64,000 bases of DNA from Algoriphagus sp. NG3 (GTDB lineage: Bacteria > Bacteroidota > Bacteroidia > Cytophagales > Cyclobacteriaceae). The stretch covers positions 5,682,501 through 5,746,500 of the forward strand of contig NZ_CP139421.1 in NCBI RefSeq assembly GCF_034119865.1, written 5' to 3'. The notes beneath the pieces were generated by a model. That model had not been told where the DNA came from and made no database searches. It saw only the letters and a list, made by a program, of their open reading frames with translations. Position numbers and translations under genes: made by a program. This document shows, in pieces, positions 37,173-46,226 of the stretch (position 1 is its first letter; every line of letters begins with the position of its first letter).

Positions 37173-37712
37173 ATGACATCAGCAAGTGAATTAGCTCCAG
37201 GAAGCAAGTTAGTACACCCCAAGTTCGGTACAGGGATGATTCTTTCCTTGGATGACACGTATTACAAAATCTATTTTTATGCTTCTGAGGAAGTAAAAAC
37301 GCTTGCCAGAGACTATGAAGGCTTTACAGTAGAAGAGGCTAAAGTTCCTGACTTTCCTATGCTCACTATGAAAGATGTGGAAAAAGCTATCCGGGAAGCA
37401 TTGATCCAGACTTCAGAACGGGCTCCTATCGTGCCACTTGGAGGCAAATGGATCGGTGGGAAAGTGGTGTTTGAGCCAGGTGACGATAATCTGCAACCCA
37501 AAGAAATCCCAATGGCAACCTTCTTCCACAAGATCGTGATGGTACGAGAAAAGCTTCGGGTACTGGAGCAGAATATTAATAATCATCCTAAGCTGGATGA
37601 TGAAGACCGTGTTCATCTCCAGCAGTACATCACTCGGAGTTATGGCTCACTGACGACCTTCAACGTCCTTTTTGCTTACAAGGAAGATCAGTTTAGAGGG
37701 AGTGGATCTTAG
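37173..37712 (+). CDS. Conserved hypothetical protein with CarD/Tudor-like N-terminus
   Basis: A 179-residue soluble protein. The first 55 residues (ASELAPGSKLVHPKFGTGMILSLDDTYYKIYF) look like a small beta-barrel of the SH3/CarD-Tudor kind. The remainder is mixed, with a WIGGKVVFEPGDDNLQPKEIPMATFFHKIVMVREKLRVLEQNI segment also found in other Bacteroidota hypothetical proteins. The ATG at 37173 is preferred over an in-frame TTG at 37146. It converges with the Crp-like gene, 15 bases between stops. Confidence 0.78.
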   Translation: MTSASELAPGSKLVHPKFGTGMILSLDDTYYKIYFYASEEVKTLARDYEGFTVEEAKVPDFPMLTMKDVEKAIREALIQTSERAPIVPLGGKWIGGKVVFEPGDDNLQPKEIPMATFFHKIVMVREKLRVLEQNINNHPKLDDEDRVHLQQYITRSYGSLTTFNVLFAYKEDQFRGSGS

Positions 37713-37727
37713 AAAAGAGGGATTGGT

Positions 37728-38291
37728 TTAGATCTTGGCGCGGATTCTACTTAAAGTCTCAATATTCATATCAAGAAATGAAGCGATCTGACCTACTGAA
37801 GCTTTATGGATGACCTTTGGCCGATACTGCATCAATTCGAGGTATCTTTCCCTAGCAGTTTTGAATTTATTGAAAATCTGATGCTCTTCGAGGACGATAT
37901 AATATTGCTCCAATATCATGCGGTAGGCGTGTTCGAGTTCAGGAAATTCTATGAAGCTGGCTTCTAGATCGTCATGAGAGATTTTAAAAACCCTGCTTCT
38001 TTCCATGGTTTCAATGTTTTCGTAGGAGGGCTTGCGCGTAATGAAGGAATGCATAGCGGTGACGAATTCTTCGTCGAGGGTAAAAGAAACCGTGATGTCA
38101 CGGTTCTCCCGAATGTAATAACTTCTGGCTGAGCCTTCAGCTACAAAATAAAGGTACTTGCTTACCTGCCCCTCTTTCTCCAGTAAAAATCCTTTTTCAA
38201 CTACAAATTCTTCCAGATATCTTGCGAAAGCAGCCTTGGCTTGGGCACTTGTGGTAGGGAATTTGTTGAAGAGAGGTAAGAAATTTTCCAT
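37728..38291 (-). CDS. Crp/Fnr-family transcriptional regulator
   Basis: A 187-residue protein. The cyclic-nucleotide-binding beta-roll covers about 20-120 (EKGFLLEKEGQVSKYLYFVAEGSARSYY), and a long dimerisation helix follows (about 115-150). The C-terminal winged helix is short (SVGQIASFLDMNIETLSRIRAK) and holds the recognition helix. The ligand-binding RxS motif of cAMP-binding Crp is not evident, so it may respond to something else or to none. It is divergent from the barrel-protein gene at 38469 and could control it; that is inference. Confidence 0.9.
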   Translation of the reverse strand: MENFLPLFNKFPTTSAQAKAAFARYLEEFVVEKGFLLEKEGQVSKYLYFVAEGSARSYYIRENRDITVSFTLDEEFVTAMHSFITRKPSYENIETMERSRVFKISHDDLEASFIEFPELEHAYRMILEQYYIVLEEHQIFNKFKTARERYLELMQYRPKVIHKASVGQIASFLDMNIETLSRIRAKI

Positions 38292-38468
38292 TTATTCGTT
38301 ACTAAAAAGTTAATGTAAAATAGAGGTCTATTATATTTGCCCTCGATTAGTCCAGTGAATTTAAATATAAGTGCAGTATTCAGCATCTTTATATGCTTAA
38401 TAAGCCTGAATTTATTATAAAAATTATTGAATTTTACGTAATCAAACTCTCTAACAAAATAATATTTT

Positions 38469-39023
38469 ATGAAAAAACTTTTGGTATTAGTATTTGCCCT
38501 AGGCTTCTTGGGTACGACAGCTCAAGCGCAATTTGGTGTCCGTGCGGGATTTAGTAGTGCTAATTTCTCAGACTTTGATTCTGACGCTATTTCAGGTTTC
38601 CATGTAGGAGGATATTACAAGAAGGATCTTGGGTTCCTTTCTTTAGAGCCAGGCTTGCAGTTTTCGCAAAAGGGGTATCAACGAAATTCCACCACAGGTT
38701 ACACCACTAAAAATGACCGTATAAATTATGTAGATATCCCTGTATTGGTTCGTGTTAATTTCTTGCCTTTTCTGAATGTCTTTGCCGGGCCTCAGGGTTC
38801 TCTTTTGGTATCAAGAAAAATGGAATTAGTAAATGGGGACACGGTGACCGACACAGAGCCTATCAGAGGATATGATATCGCTGGAGTAGTAGGTGTGGGG
38901 GCTAATTTACCGTTTGGACTGAATGCCCAGCTAAGCTATGATATTGGATTCCAAAGCGTGCAATATTATGATCAGGATGTTAAAAATAACATATTCAAGG
39001 TTTCAGTTGGATATGATTTCTAA
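38469..39023 (+). CDS. Outer-membrane beta-barrel protein (PF13568/porin type)
   Basis: A 184-residue protein with a signal peptide (about 1-21, ending TAQAQ) and eight to ten amphipathic strands: FGVRAGFSSANFSDF, ISGFHVGGYYKKDLG, SLEPGLQFSQKGYQ, INYVDIPVLVRVNF, and KVSVGYDF at the end with terminal Phe. This is the common Bacteroidota small barrel family. No function beyond an outer-membrane location is known. A terminator follows, and a Crp-type regulator is encoded divergently upstream, with 177 AT-rich bases between. Confidence 0.88.
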   Translation: MKKLLVLVFALGFLGTTAQAQFGVRAGFSSANFSDFDSDAISGFHVGGYYKKDLGFLSLEPGLQFSQKGYQRNSTTGYTTKNDRINYVDIPVLVRVNFLPFLNVFAGPQGSLLVSRKMELVNGDTVTDTEPIRGYDIAGVVGVGANLPFGLNAQLSYDIGFQSVQYYDQDVKNNIFKVSVGYDF

Positions 39024-39046
39024 GCAGTTCTGATACCTCTCCCACT

Positions 39047-39077
39047 AAAACCCGGTCTATACCGGGTTTTATTTTTT
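39047..39077. terminator. Bidirectional terminator between the barrel gene and ruvC
   Basis: AAAACCCGGT pairs with ACCGGGTTTT around CTAT, and the plus strand continues into ATTTTTT. The stem partly overlaps the 3' end of ruvC on the minus strand. The minus-strand sequence also ends in AAAA/TTTT pairs, so it can act for both genes. Confidence 0.85.
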
Positions 39078-39644
39078 AAGCCTATCCGGATTTTCTTCTA
39101 TGAAGGATTTCCATCCCGCATTCCTTCCCCTAGTCTGTATCCGGCCTTCATGAAAGTGATGGCAAAGAGCGACTGCCAAGGCATCTGTGGCATCCAGCAT
39201 TTTTGGGAGTTCTGTGATGGAGAAAAGAGTCTGCAGCATGGCAGCGACCTGTTCTTTGGATGCGTTTCCATTGCCTGTTACAGATTGTTTTACTTTTTTA
39301 GGGGAATACTCCGTTATGGGTATCTCTCTTGCCAGTGCTGCTGCCATGGCTACACCCTGGGCTCTTCCGAGTTTGAGCATGGATTGTACATTTACTCCAA
39401 AAAATGGCGCTTCCAAGGCCACACTATCAGGGAGGAATTCCTCTATAATGCCGGTAATGCGTTCAAAAATTTTTTTGAGCTTCAATTCATGAGTCTCATA
39501 CTTTTTCAGATGGATGACACCATATTGTAAGAGTTTGTATTTGTTTCCATTTGTTACAATCACCCCGTATCCCATCACATTTGTGCCGGGATCTATCCCC
39601 AAGATGATTTTTTCCTTTGATGCTTTTTCTTGTTCTTTGCTCAC
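39069..39644 (-). CDS. ruvC: Holliday junction resolvase RuvC
   Basis: A 191-residue endonuclease of usual length. The RNase H-like active-site acidic residues are visible: Asp in [14 protein letters not shown], Glu in [10 protein letters not shown], and Asp in [13 protein letters not shown]. The [13 protein letters not shown] stretch is also typical. RuvC cuts Holliday junctions with the RuvAB branch-migration motor during recombination repair. It is divergent from the first glycosyltransferase gene, with only 21 bases between the starts. Confidence 0.96.
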   Translation of the reverse strand: MSKEQEKASKEKIILGIDPGTNVMGYGVIVTNGNKYKLLQYGVIHLKKYETHELKLKKIFERITGIIEEFLPDSVALEAPFFGVNVQSMLKLGRAQGVAMAAALAREIPITEYSPKKVKQSVTGNGNASKEQVAAMLQTLFSITELPKMLDATDALAVALCHHFHEGRIQTRGRNAGWKSFIEENPDRLKK

Positions 39645-39665
39645 CTCCGCAAGTTAGCCCAAAAG

Positions 39666-40793
39666 ATGCTAAGTTTTTACCTGATCTGGTCTCTGAGTTA
39701 CTTTGCCTTACTAGGGTACTTGAGTAGATTTGGGAAATCACACAAAATTGATTTCTCTTCGATACATTCGTTTTCTCCCCTAGTAACGCTTGTTATTCCT
39801 TTTCGGAATGAAAAGGGAAATATCCCGAACCTGCTAGTAAATCTTAAAAAGCTACAGTACCCAAATCTCGAGGTTTTATTGATAGATGATCACTCAGAAG
39901 ATGACTCTTCCGAAATCCTGATTGAGGAAAATTTACCAGGAATATCTATTCTCTGCAGTCCGGCATTAGGCAAAAAAGGAGCAATAGAATTTGGAGTGCA
40001 GCAAGCTAAAGGCAATATTATTATTTGTTCAGATGCTGATTGTAACTTTGGTGAACGTTGGATCGAAGGAATGATCCAGCCTTTTTCTAATCCCATTATT
40101 CAATTGGTGGCAGGTCCCGTGTTGGTACAGAATGAAGGAGGTTTTTTAGGAGAATTCCAGCTCCTGGATTGGGCTAGCATAGTGCTGACGACTTCTTATT
40201 CTTTTACTAGAAATAATCCTTTGATGTGCAGTGGGGCTAACCTTGCCTATAGGAAGGAAGCTTTTGAGCAAGTGCAGGGGTATGAAGGAAACCGCCATTT
40301 GTCTTCCGGAGATGATGAATTTCTGTTGAAGAAAATTTATAAAACCTATGGTGCGGATTCCTGCGCCTATTCGACGTCGCCTCAAGTACTGGTGTGTACA
40401 AAGCCAGAGCCTACTTGGCGGGCACTGATCCAGCAGCGTGTCCGTTGGGCGAGTAAGTGGAAAGCGCATTCTTCTTTCATCCATTCATCTTCTGCCATTG
40501 CGGCGCTATTGACCCAAGTACTATGGCTTGGTAGTTTTTATTTGCTGGCTTTTGGGTTTAAAGGGATGCTGGTTTTTGGCGGAATCTGGTTGATAAAAGT
40601 ATGTGCTGAAATTTACAGCTTGGGTAAGGTTCTGAAAAGCTTCAGCAGAGTCCCAGATATATCGGCGGTTTTGAGGGTTTCCCTCCTTCATCCGTTCTAT
40701 GTGCTTCGAGTCGCTTTGGGAGCTTTAAGAGGAAAATTCACTTGGAAAGGGCGGGAGAACTGCAGAAGTGTTAATTTAGAACCTGAAATCTAA
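39666..40793 (+). CDS. GT2-family glycosyltransferase, membrane-bound
   Basis: A 375-residue processive-type GT2 enzyme. An N-terminal helix (LSFYLIWSLSYFALLGYL) is followed by the catalytic domain (about 45-270) with LIDDHSEDDSSE, the DxD motif in ICSDADCNF, a SGDDEFLLKKI acid motif and the QQRVRWASKW (QxxRW) motif. Two or three C-terminal helices follow. The substrate is probably a nucleotide-sugar joined to an exported glycan. ATG 39666 is preferred; the frame opens earlier but would overlap ruvC. It begins the operon that runs to ansA. Confidence 0.9.
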   Translation: MLSFYLIWSLSYFALLGYLSRFGKSHKIDFSSIHSFSPLVTLVIPFRNEKGNIPNLLVNLKKLQYPNLEVLLIDDHSEDDSSEILIEENLPGISILCSPALGKKGAIEFGVQQAKGNIIICSDADCNFGERWIEGMIQPFSNPIIQLVAGPVLVQNEGGFLGEFQLLDWASIVLTTSYSFTRNNPLMCSGANLAYRKEAFEQVQGYEGNRHLSSGDDEFLLKKIYKTYGADSCAYSTSPQVLVCTKPEPTWRALIQQRVRWASKWKAHSSFIHSSSAIAALLTQVLWLGSFYLLAFGFKGMLVFGGIWLIKVCAEIYSLGKVLKSFSRVPDISAVLRVSLLHPFYVLRVALGALRGKFTWKGRENCRSVNLEPEI

Positions 40794-40796
40794 CTT

Positions 40797-41048
40797 ATGA
40801 ATGACGACGAATTTGACTTGATGGATGAGCTGTACTTCGTCCAGTCCTATAGCTACCTCCAAGAATCTTTAGGTTGGGAAGACTCATTGCTCTTGGCTAC
40901 CTTACATGGGCTTTATTCACAGGGATATATCAAGTGTCTGGATGATCCGGACACAGAGCGGTTTGAGGAAGTGGATATTCAGAATGAAGGAAGAAATTTA
41001 TTCTTTTTGGCGACTAAGAAAGGCCTGATGGCACATAATACACTTTGA
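40797..41048 (+). CDS. Small conserved hypothetical protein in glycosyltransferase operon
   Basis: An 83-residue acidic protein, mainly helical, with a winged-helix-like pattern (WEDSLLLATLHGLYSQGYIKCLDDPDTERF) and a final beta pair (NLFFLATKKGLMAHN). I do not recognise a named family. The start is 3 bases after the glycosyltransferase stop, and its end overlaps the PP2C phosphatase start by 4 bases, so all are translated in series. A link to the adjacent phosphatase is possible but unproven. Confidence 0.75.
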   Translation: MNDDEFDLMDELYFVQSYSYLQESLGWEDSLLLATLHGLYSQGYIKCLDDPDTERFEEVDIQNEGRNLFFLATKKGLMAHNTL

Positions 41049-42262
41049 CATTGACTACAGAAATTCACAAATTCCAACGTAAGGAACTGCAGCTGAAATC
41101 GCTGCTGGAGATCACCCAAGCGATAAATGAAAATCAGTCGGAAACAGTTTTGCTTAATATCTTCAAATTTACCTGTCTGGTACACCTGAATATTAAGTCT
41201 CTGATACTCTATGTGGCTAAACAAGGGGCTTTTGAAAATAAGATCTCGCATGGCGTGAAGGGGAATGTGCCGATGCTGATTTCCGCTGCACAGGTGATGG
41301 ATGAGAAAACGACCGGTGAATTGAGGTTAGAGCTGGAGGAGGAGTATTCTTTTGAGGAACTGGAGACTTATTTGCCGGTTTATCATAAGGACAAGATGCT
41401 TGCAATTTTGTTTTTGAGGAGAAAAGACCAAGAATTGGAGTTGGATCTGAATTTCACCCAAGCTTTGACAAATATTTTGGTGGTGGCATTGGAAAACAAG
41501 CGTTTTGCCCGAAAGCAACTCGAACAGGAAATCCTAAACAGGGAAGTGGCAATAGCATCCCAAGTTCAGCAGATGTTGTTTCCTGCAGAGCTTCCCATAG
41601 ATAAGGAATTGAAGGCTAAGGTGACGTATCTGCCGCATAGTATGGTAGGAGGTGACTATTATGATCTTATCCGCAAGTCCAAAGATGAAGTTTACTTTTG
41701 TATAGCGGATGTGTCTGGAAAGGGGATTGCTGCGGCTTTATTGATGTCCAACTTTCAGGCAGCTCTGCGTACGCTTTTGAGGAGTGATGCTGATTTGGAA
41801 ATGGTGGTGAAGCAGCTGAATTATACCCTTTTTGAGAACACTAATGGGGAGCGATTTATAACTTTTTTCCTAGGATACTTTAATTTCAAAACCCGGGTAC
41901 TTTCCTATGTGAATGCAGGCCATAATCCACCGCTGCTCTGTCGTGATGAAGTTGGTCTTTGTGATAGTCTCGATGCGGGTACTACTATATTAGGGGCTTT
42001 TGATGAACTTCCTTTTCTGGAAGTGGGTAAGCGGGAAGATCTTAAGAATTTTTCCTTGCACTTGTACACTGACGGGTTGACAGAAGCTATGAATCCTGCT
42101 GAGGAGGAGTATGGAGAGGAGCGTCTCGAACAATTCGTGAATAAAAACCATAAGCTGGATCCGGATGATTTTCATCGAAAATTTTTGAAAAAAATCAACG
42201 AGTTTTCGAAAGATATTCCCCTAAGAGATGACCTGACTTTACTGAGTTTAAGATTTCAATAA
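41045..42262 (+). CDS. GAF-PP2C (SpoIIE/RsbU-type) serine phosphatase
   Basis: A 405-residue cytoplasmic protein. A GAF-like domain (about 15-145) is followed by a coiled coil (about 150-175) and a PP2C SpoIIE domain (about 195-405). Metal-binding and catalytic motifs are MVGGDYYDLI, CIADVSGKGIAAALLMS, VNAGHNPPLL, LYTDGLTEAMNP and DDLTLLSL. Such phosphatases usually act in partner-switching signalling on anti-sigma-factor antagonists. The start is a TTG at 41045 within the previous gene's stop (TTGA overlap); no upstream ATG exists. Its place between glycan synthesis genes suggests control of them. Confidence 0.9.
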   Translation: MTLTTEIHKFQRKELQLKSLLEITQAINENQSETVLLNIFKFTCLVHLNIKSLILYVAKQGAFENKISHGVKGNVPMLISAAQVMDEKTTGELRLELEEEYSFEELETYLPVYHKDKMLAILFLRRKDQELELDLNFTQALTNILVVALENKRFARKQLEQEILNREVAIASQVQQMLFPAELPIDKELKAKVTYLPHSMVGGDYYDLIRKSKDEVYFCIADVSGKGIAAALLMSNFQAALRTLLRSDADLEMVVKQLNYTLFENTNGERFITFFLGYFNFKTRVLSYVNAGHNPPLLCRDEVGLCDSLDAGTTILGAFDELPFLEVGKREDLKNFSLHLYTDGLTEAMNPAEEEYGEERLEQFVNKNHKLDPDDFHRKFLKKINEFSKDIPLRDDLTLLSLRFQ

Positions 42263-42263
42263 A

Positions 42264-42890
42264 ATGGTTTGGCATTCTGTTCCTTCACTTATCCAGCGCT
42301 TGTATCCAGCTAGAATATGGAAGAAGGCAGATGGAGATAATAGGGTTTACCTGACGTTTGACGATGGTCCCGTGCCGGGAGTAACAGAGTTTGTCCTTGA
42401 AGAATTAGCAAAAAGAGATCAGAAAGCTACCTTTTTTGTAGTGGGGGATAATGTGAGGAAAAATCTTGGTTTAGCACGGGAAATTCTCGATCAAGGTCAT
42501 AAAATCGGGAATCATACCTTCAATCACCTCAATGGCTGGAGGACAGAGCAGGGCAAATACCTGGATAATATTAACATATGTGAAGAGATTTTAGGGGATT
42601 TACTTGGTATCAAAACACATCTTTTTAGACCGCCTTATGGGTTGATCAGTTCTGCTCAGGCAGCAGAGGTCTCCAAGTCTTACCAGATCGTGATGTGGAC
42701 TATGCTCTCTGGTGACTATGATCTGAGGCTGAAGCCGGAAATGATCGTGAAAAAATCCATAAAATATACCGCAGCTGGAAGTATTGCGGTTTTTCATGAT
42801 CAGCAAAAAACCAAAGATGTGTTACCCCAGATATTGCCTCAGTACCTTGATTACATCAGGGAGAAGGGATGGAAAACAGATTTGCTATGA
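42264..42890 (+). CDS. Polysaccharide deacetylase (NodB-type)
   Basis: A 208-residue carbohydrate esterase family 4 protein. The NodB motifs are visible: motif 1 LTFDDGPVPG with the catalytic Asp pair, motif 2 KIGNHTFNH (metal-binding His residues), motif 3 RPPYG, and the C-terminal SIAVFHDQ. It removes acetyl groups from N-acetylated sugars using zinc. No signal peptide is clear, so it could be cytoplasmic or exported by another route. Next to two glycosyltransferases it probably modifies their product. It starts one base after the phosphatase stop. Confidence 0.92.
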   Translation: MVWHSVPSLIQRLYPARIWKKADGDNRVYLTFDDGPVPGVTEFVLEELAKRDQKATFFVVGDNVRKNLGLAREILDQGHKIGNHTFNHLNGWRTEQGKYLDNINICEEILGDLLGIKTHLFRPPYGLISSAQAAEVSKSYQIVMWTMLSGDYDLRLKPEMIVKKSIKYTAAGSIAVFHDQQKTKDVLPQILPQYLDYIREKGWKTDLL

Positions 42891-43993
42891 TAGTTTGGGT
42901 TTGTTATAGTATAGTAACCTTGATTATCCTGCAGTTTTGCATTTTGCTGATCCGCATAGATTTCTACTGGAAAAACCATAGAGCCACTTCTGTAGAACTT
43001 CCATTTGTGTCGGTCTTGGTAGCTGCAAGAAATGAGGAGAGAGATCTTGTGGATCTTCTTTTGTCACTGGAAAATATAGATTATCCCGCCGATAAGATAG
43101 AATTTCTATTTGCTGATGACCAGAGTTCGGATCGTACAGCGCAGCTATTGGGGCAGTGGTGTGAGCATAGTGCCAATCGATCTTTTATAAGCATAGATTC
43201 TTCTCAGGCGGCATTATATAATGAGAACGGCAAGGCTAATGCATTGGGCATATTGGCGGAAGAGGCTAAGGGAGATTATTATTTCTTTACGGATGCGGAT
43301 TGTGTGGTAAATAGGGAGTGGATCAGAGAAGGTGTAGGGTCGTTTTCAGGAAATACTGGTCTGCTGATAGGAATCACTCAAGTGAAAGCAGAGCGTATGC
43401 TGGGGAGATTTCAGGAAATAGATTGGTGGCTGACCTTAGGTTTTGTAAAAGTTGCCACAGATCTGCATATTCACACTACGGGGTTGGGTAATAATATGGT
43501 GATCAGCAAGGAGGCTTATGTGAAAAGTGGAGGTTTTAAAAGTATTCCTTTTTGCCTCACCGAAGATTTGGAGATATCACGGGCAATTCAGAAAAAGGGA
43601 TTCGGTATAGCCCATCAGGTTAGTTCAGGAATGCTCTTGAAAACCAAACCTGAAGCATCATTAACATCCCTGATGAGCCAGCGTAAGAGGTGGATGCATG
43701 GGATGATGACTTTGCCTTTATATTGGAAGTTGGGATTGGGTCTTCAATTTGGCTACTTTATGGGGATAATCGGCCTTTTTATCTTTATGCCAAAAATTGG
43801 AGTGGTCTTAGCCTTGGTGAAAATGGCGCTCCAAGGACTGTTTTTACATAGATTTGCACATAGAGCAGGAGAGAGGGGTAGCTGGTTATATTTGCTGTTT
43901 TTTGATTTTTATAGTTCTATTTCGACCCTCCTTACTATTCTTTATTATTTTTGGCCTTCCAAAACAAATTGGAAATCCAGAATATACCCATGA
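42887..43993 (+). CDS. Second GT2-family glycosyltransferase, membrane-bound
   Basis: A 368-residue GT2 enzyme related to the one at 39666. An N-terminal helix (MIVWVCYSIVTLIILQFCIL) is followed by FADDQSSDRTAQLL, the DxD motif in FTDADCVV, the LTEDLEISRAI acid motif and the SQRKRWMHG (QxxRW) motif, then C-terminal helices. The ATG at 42887 overlaps the deacetylase stop (ATGA); a start at 42869 is possible and would add six residues. It likely polymerises or extends a cell-surface glycan with its operon partners. Confidence 0.9.
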   Translation: MIVWVCYSIVTLIILQFCILLIRIDFYWKNHRATSVELPFVSVLVAARNEERDLVDLLLSLENIDYPADKIEFLFADDQSSDRTAQLLGQWCEHSANRSFISIDSSQAALYNENGKANALGILAEEAKGDYYFFTDADCVVNREWIREGVGSFSGNTGLLIGITQVKAERMLGRFQEIDWWLTLGFVKVATDLHIHTTGLGNNMVISKEAYVKSGGFKSIPFCLTEDLEISRAIQKKGFGIAHQVSSGMLLKTKPEASLTSLMSQRKRWMHGMMTLPLYWKLGLGLQFGYFMGIIGLFIFMPKIGVVLALVKMALQGLFLHRFAHRAGERGSWLYLLFFDFYSSISTLLTILYYFWPSKTNWKSRIYP

Positions 43994-44766
43994 ACTACAT
44001 AGAGACCCACGCACATATTTACTCTACTAAATTCGATTCCGATCGGGATCAGGTGATCCAGGACATAAGAAATGCAGGTATAGAACGCGTATATATGCCA
44101 AATGTGGATGTAGCTACCATAGAGGCTATGCTGGCATGTGAGGAGCGGTATCCCGGTCTGTGTATTCCGATGATGGGGCTGCATCCCTGTGATGTGAAGG
44201 ATGATTACCCTGAGCAGTTGGCAATAATGGAAGATTGGTTGAATAAGCGTCCATTTGCTGCAATAGGTGAAATAGGATTGGATTTATATTGGGATAAGAC
44301 CTTTTTTGAGCAGCAGAAAGAAGCATTAAGAATCCAGATCAATTGGGCAAAAGAGAGAGAATTGCCAATTGTACTTCATTGCAGGGATTCTATAGATGAG
44401 ACCATAGCCATTGTCCAAGATGCATATGATGGTAAACTTAAGGGGGTATTCCACTGCTTTACCGGAACGTTGGATCAGGCTAGGCAGATTACTGAAATGG
44501 GCTTTCTTCTGGGAATAGGAGGAGTGGTCACATTTAAGAATGGAGGATTGGACAGGATACTTCCGGAAATCAGTCTGGATCACCTGGTATTGGAAACGGA
44601 TGCTCCATATCTTGCGCCGGTACCTAATCGAGGTAAAAGGAACTCTCCAGCCTATTTGCCGATTATAGCTGAGAAAATCGGAGACTTGCTCCATCTGTCG
44701 AAGGAAGAAGTAGCCCTAAAAACAAAACAAAATGCCCTTAACCTATTCCGTGAGATTGGATCATGA
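43990..44766 (+). CDS. tatD: TatD-family metal-dependent hydrolase
   Basis: A 258-residue TIM-barrel DNase of the TatD family. Metal-ligand motifs are ETHAHIYS, IGEIGLDLYWD, VLHCRDS, FHCFTG and LETDAPYLAP. TatD proteins are 3'-5' DNases with a role in DNA repair or degradation. The ATG overlaps the glycosyltransferase stop (ATGA) and its end overlaps ansA (ATGA), so the gene is part of the same coupled operon although its function seems unrelated. Confidence 0.95.
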   Translation: MNYIETHAHIYSTKFDSDRDQVIQDIRNAGIERVYMPNVDVATIEAMLACEERYPGLCIPMMGLHPCDVKDDYPEQLAIMEDWLNKRPFAAIGEIGLDLYWDKTFFEQQKEALRIQINWAKERELPIVLHCRDSIDETIAIVQDAYDGKLKGVFHCFTGTLDQARQITEMGFLLGIGGVVTFKNGGLDRILPEISLDHLVLETDAPYLAPVPNRGKRNSPAYLPIIAEKIGDLLHLSKEEVALKTKQNALNLFREIGS

Positions 44767-45830
44767 ATTATAAAATAGTACGATTAAATACAGCGCTACG
44801 TACAAGTAAAACTTCTTCAGTATTGATCATCTATACCGGAGGTACCCTTGGCATGGCATATGATGAGAGTGGTGCATTGGTGCCCTTTAATTTTGGGCAG
44901 ATTCTTGAAAAGATCCCCATTCTCTATACTATGGATATTGCCATTACGGTGATTTCATTTCCTGAGCCTATAGATTCCTCCAATGTCTCTATGAGCCACT
45001 GGAAGGATATGGCGTATATAATCTATGAAAACTACGATAGCTATGATGGGTTTGTAGTGTTGCATGGGACGGACACCATGGCATATTCAGCCTCAATGCT
45101 CAGTTACATGCTTCAGGGGTTAAACAAACCTGTGATTTTCACAGGTGCCCAGCTTCCTATCTCTGCCATGAGATCTGATGCACGGGAAAATCTTATGACA
45201 TCATTGGAAATCGCCACGGCAAAGATCAATGACAAACCTATTGTGCCTGAGGTTTGCATTTTCTTCAATCATCTCTTGCTTAGAGGCAACCGCTCGAAGA
45301 AAGTTCAAAGTGTTCATTTTGACGCTTTTGAATCCGAGAATTACCCCCCATTGGCAGAGTCCGGGATTGTAATCGACTATAATACCCAGGCTATCCGCTC
45401 TTTGGAGTCAAATAAGAAGCTGGTGAATAGGAATTCACTGGACAACAATGTTTTGATTCTCAAATTATTTCCGGGGATCACCCAAAGAGTCATAGATGCG
45501 ACGCTGGATATCAAAGGACTAAAAGGCGTGGTGCTGGAAACCTATGGATCAGGTAATAGCCCAAGCGAGGAATGGTTTATGAGTTCTCTTCAAAGAGCCA
45601 TCAAAAAAGGGATTATTATTCTGAATGTATCACAGTGTAACGGTGGTCGCGTCATACAGGGGAGATATGAGACTAGTAAAGAGCTTTTGAATGTTGGCGT
45701 GATCAGTGGGACGGATATGACCACCGAGGCAGCTATCACCAAATTAATGTTTTTGCTGGGACAGGAGAGCACGCATGCTGATGTGGTGGAGAAATTAAAA
45801 ATGCCTCTTGCCGGGGAAATGAGCGCATAA
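44763..45830 (+). CDS. ansA: Type I L-asparaginase
   Basis: A 355-residue asparaginase. The first catalytic threonine motif IYTGGTLGMAYDESG and the second, VLHGTDTMAYSASMLSYML, are clear. TGAQLPISAMRSDARENLM is the type I signature. It hydrolyses asparagine to aspartate and ammonia in the cytoplasm (no signal peptide). It is translationally coupled to tatD by an ATGA overlap and is the last gene before tRNA-Ser. Confidence 0.95.
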   Translation: MNYKIVRLNTALRTSKTSSVLIIYTGGTLGMAYDESGALVPFNFGQILEKIPILYTMDIAITVISFPEPIDSSNVSMSHWKDMAYIIYENYDSYDGFVVLHGTDTMAYSASMLSYMLQGLNKPVIFTGAQLPISAMRSDARENLMTSLEIATAKINDKPIVPEVCIFFNHLLLRGNRSKKVQSVHFDAFESENYPPLAESGIVIDYNTQAIRSLESNKKLVNRNSLDNNVLILKLFPGITQRVIDATLDIKGLKGVVLETYGSGNSPSEEWFMSSLQRAIKKGIIILNVSQCNGGRVIQGRYETSKELLNVGVISGTDMTTEAAITKLMFLLGQESTHADVVEKLKMPLAGEMSA

Positions 45831-45930
45831 ATACAAATTCCCTGGGCTATTTTTCAGGATAATTTGGAAAGGGCGTTAATAATAATTTTCTTTGCACTCC
45901 GATTTGGCATACGGATCGGATAATTCAACT

Positions 45931-46017
45931 AGAGAGGTGTCCGAGTGGTTGAAGGAGCACGCCTGGAAAGCGTGTATACCCGTGAGGGTATCGAGGGTTC
46001 GAATCCCTTCCTCTCTG
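45931..46017 (+). tRNA. tRNA-Ser (anticodon GGA)
   Basis: The acceptor AGAGAGG pairs with CCTCTCT, with G as discriminator base. The anticodon arm CACGC-CTGGAAA-GCGTG gives anticodon GGA, reading UCC and UCU serine codons. A long variable arm (TATACC...GGTATC) is typical of serine tRNAs, and the T arm GAGGG-TTCGAAT-CCCTT follows. The CCA end is not encoded. A terminator is right behind it. Confidence 0.96.
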
Positions 46018-46025
46018 CAAATAAG

Positions 46026-46055
46026 GCCAACTTTAGCAATAAGGTTGGCTTTTTT
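46026..46055 (+). terminator. Terminator of tRNA-Ser
   Basis: GCCAAC pairs with GTTGGC across a loop of about twelve bases, and TTTTTT follows. A diverged copy of this hairpin is seen again near 46190-46218. Confidence 0.75.
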
Positions 46056-46166
46056 CATTTCGGTGTGTTCTATTACTTATGGTGAGGAAGGGACGAGAAC
46101 CCTAGGTTTGAAATCGACCGCAGGGAGATTCGAGAGGGACAGTGCGGCATGGCAGCGGGTATGAGC

Positions 46167-46226
46167 AATCCCTTCCTCTCTGCATCTAAAACCAACTTCA
46201 GCGATAAGGTTTGTTTTTTGGTGTGC
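46167..46226 (+). repeat. Duplicated 3' end of tRNA-Ser and its terminator
   Basis: The 18 bases at 46167-46184 (AATCCCTTCCTCTCTGCA) are identical to 46002-46019, the T-arm/acceptor end of tRNA-Ser. The following 40 bases match the tRNA terminator region with several changes. A diverged inverted copy of the same T-arm/acceptor segment lies at about 46082-46103. Such repeats arise when an element integrates at a tRNA 3' end; no integrase gene is seen in the window. The 46056-46166 stretch between has no gene. Confidence 0.7.

Noticed and set aside
39630..39665. Earlier start of the first glycosyltransferase overlapping ruvC.
   Set aside because: It would use a TTG inside the divergent ruvC gene; ATG 39666 begins directly at the membrane helix.
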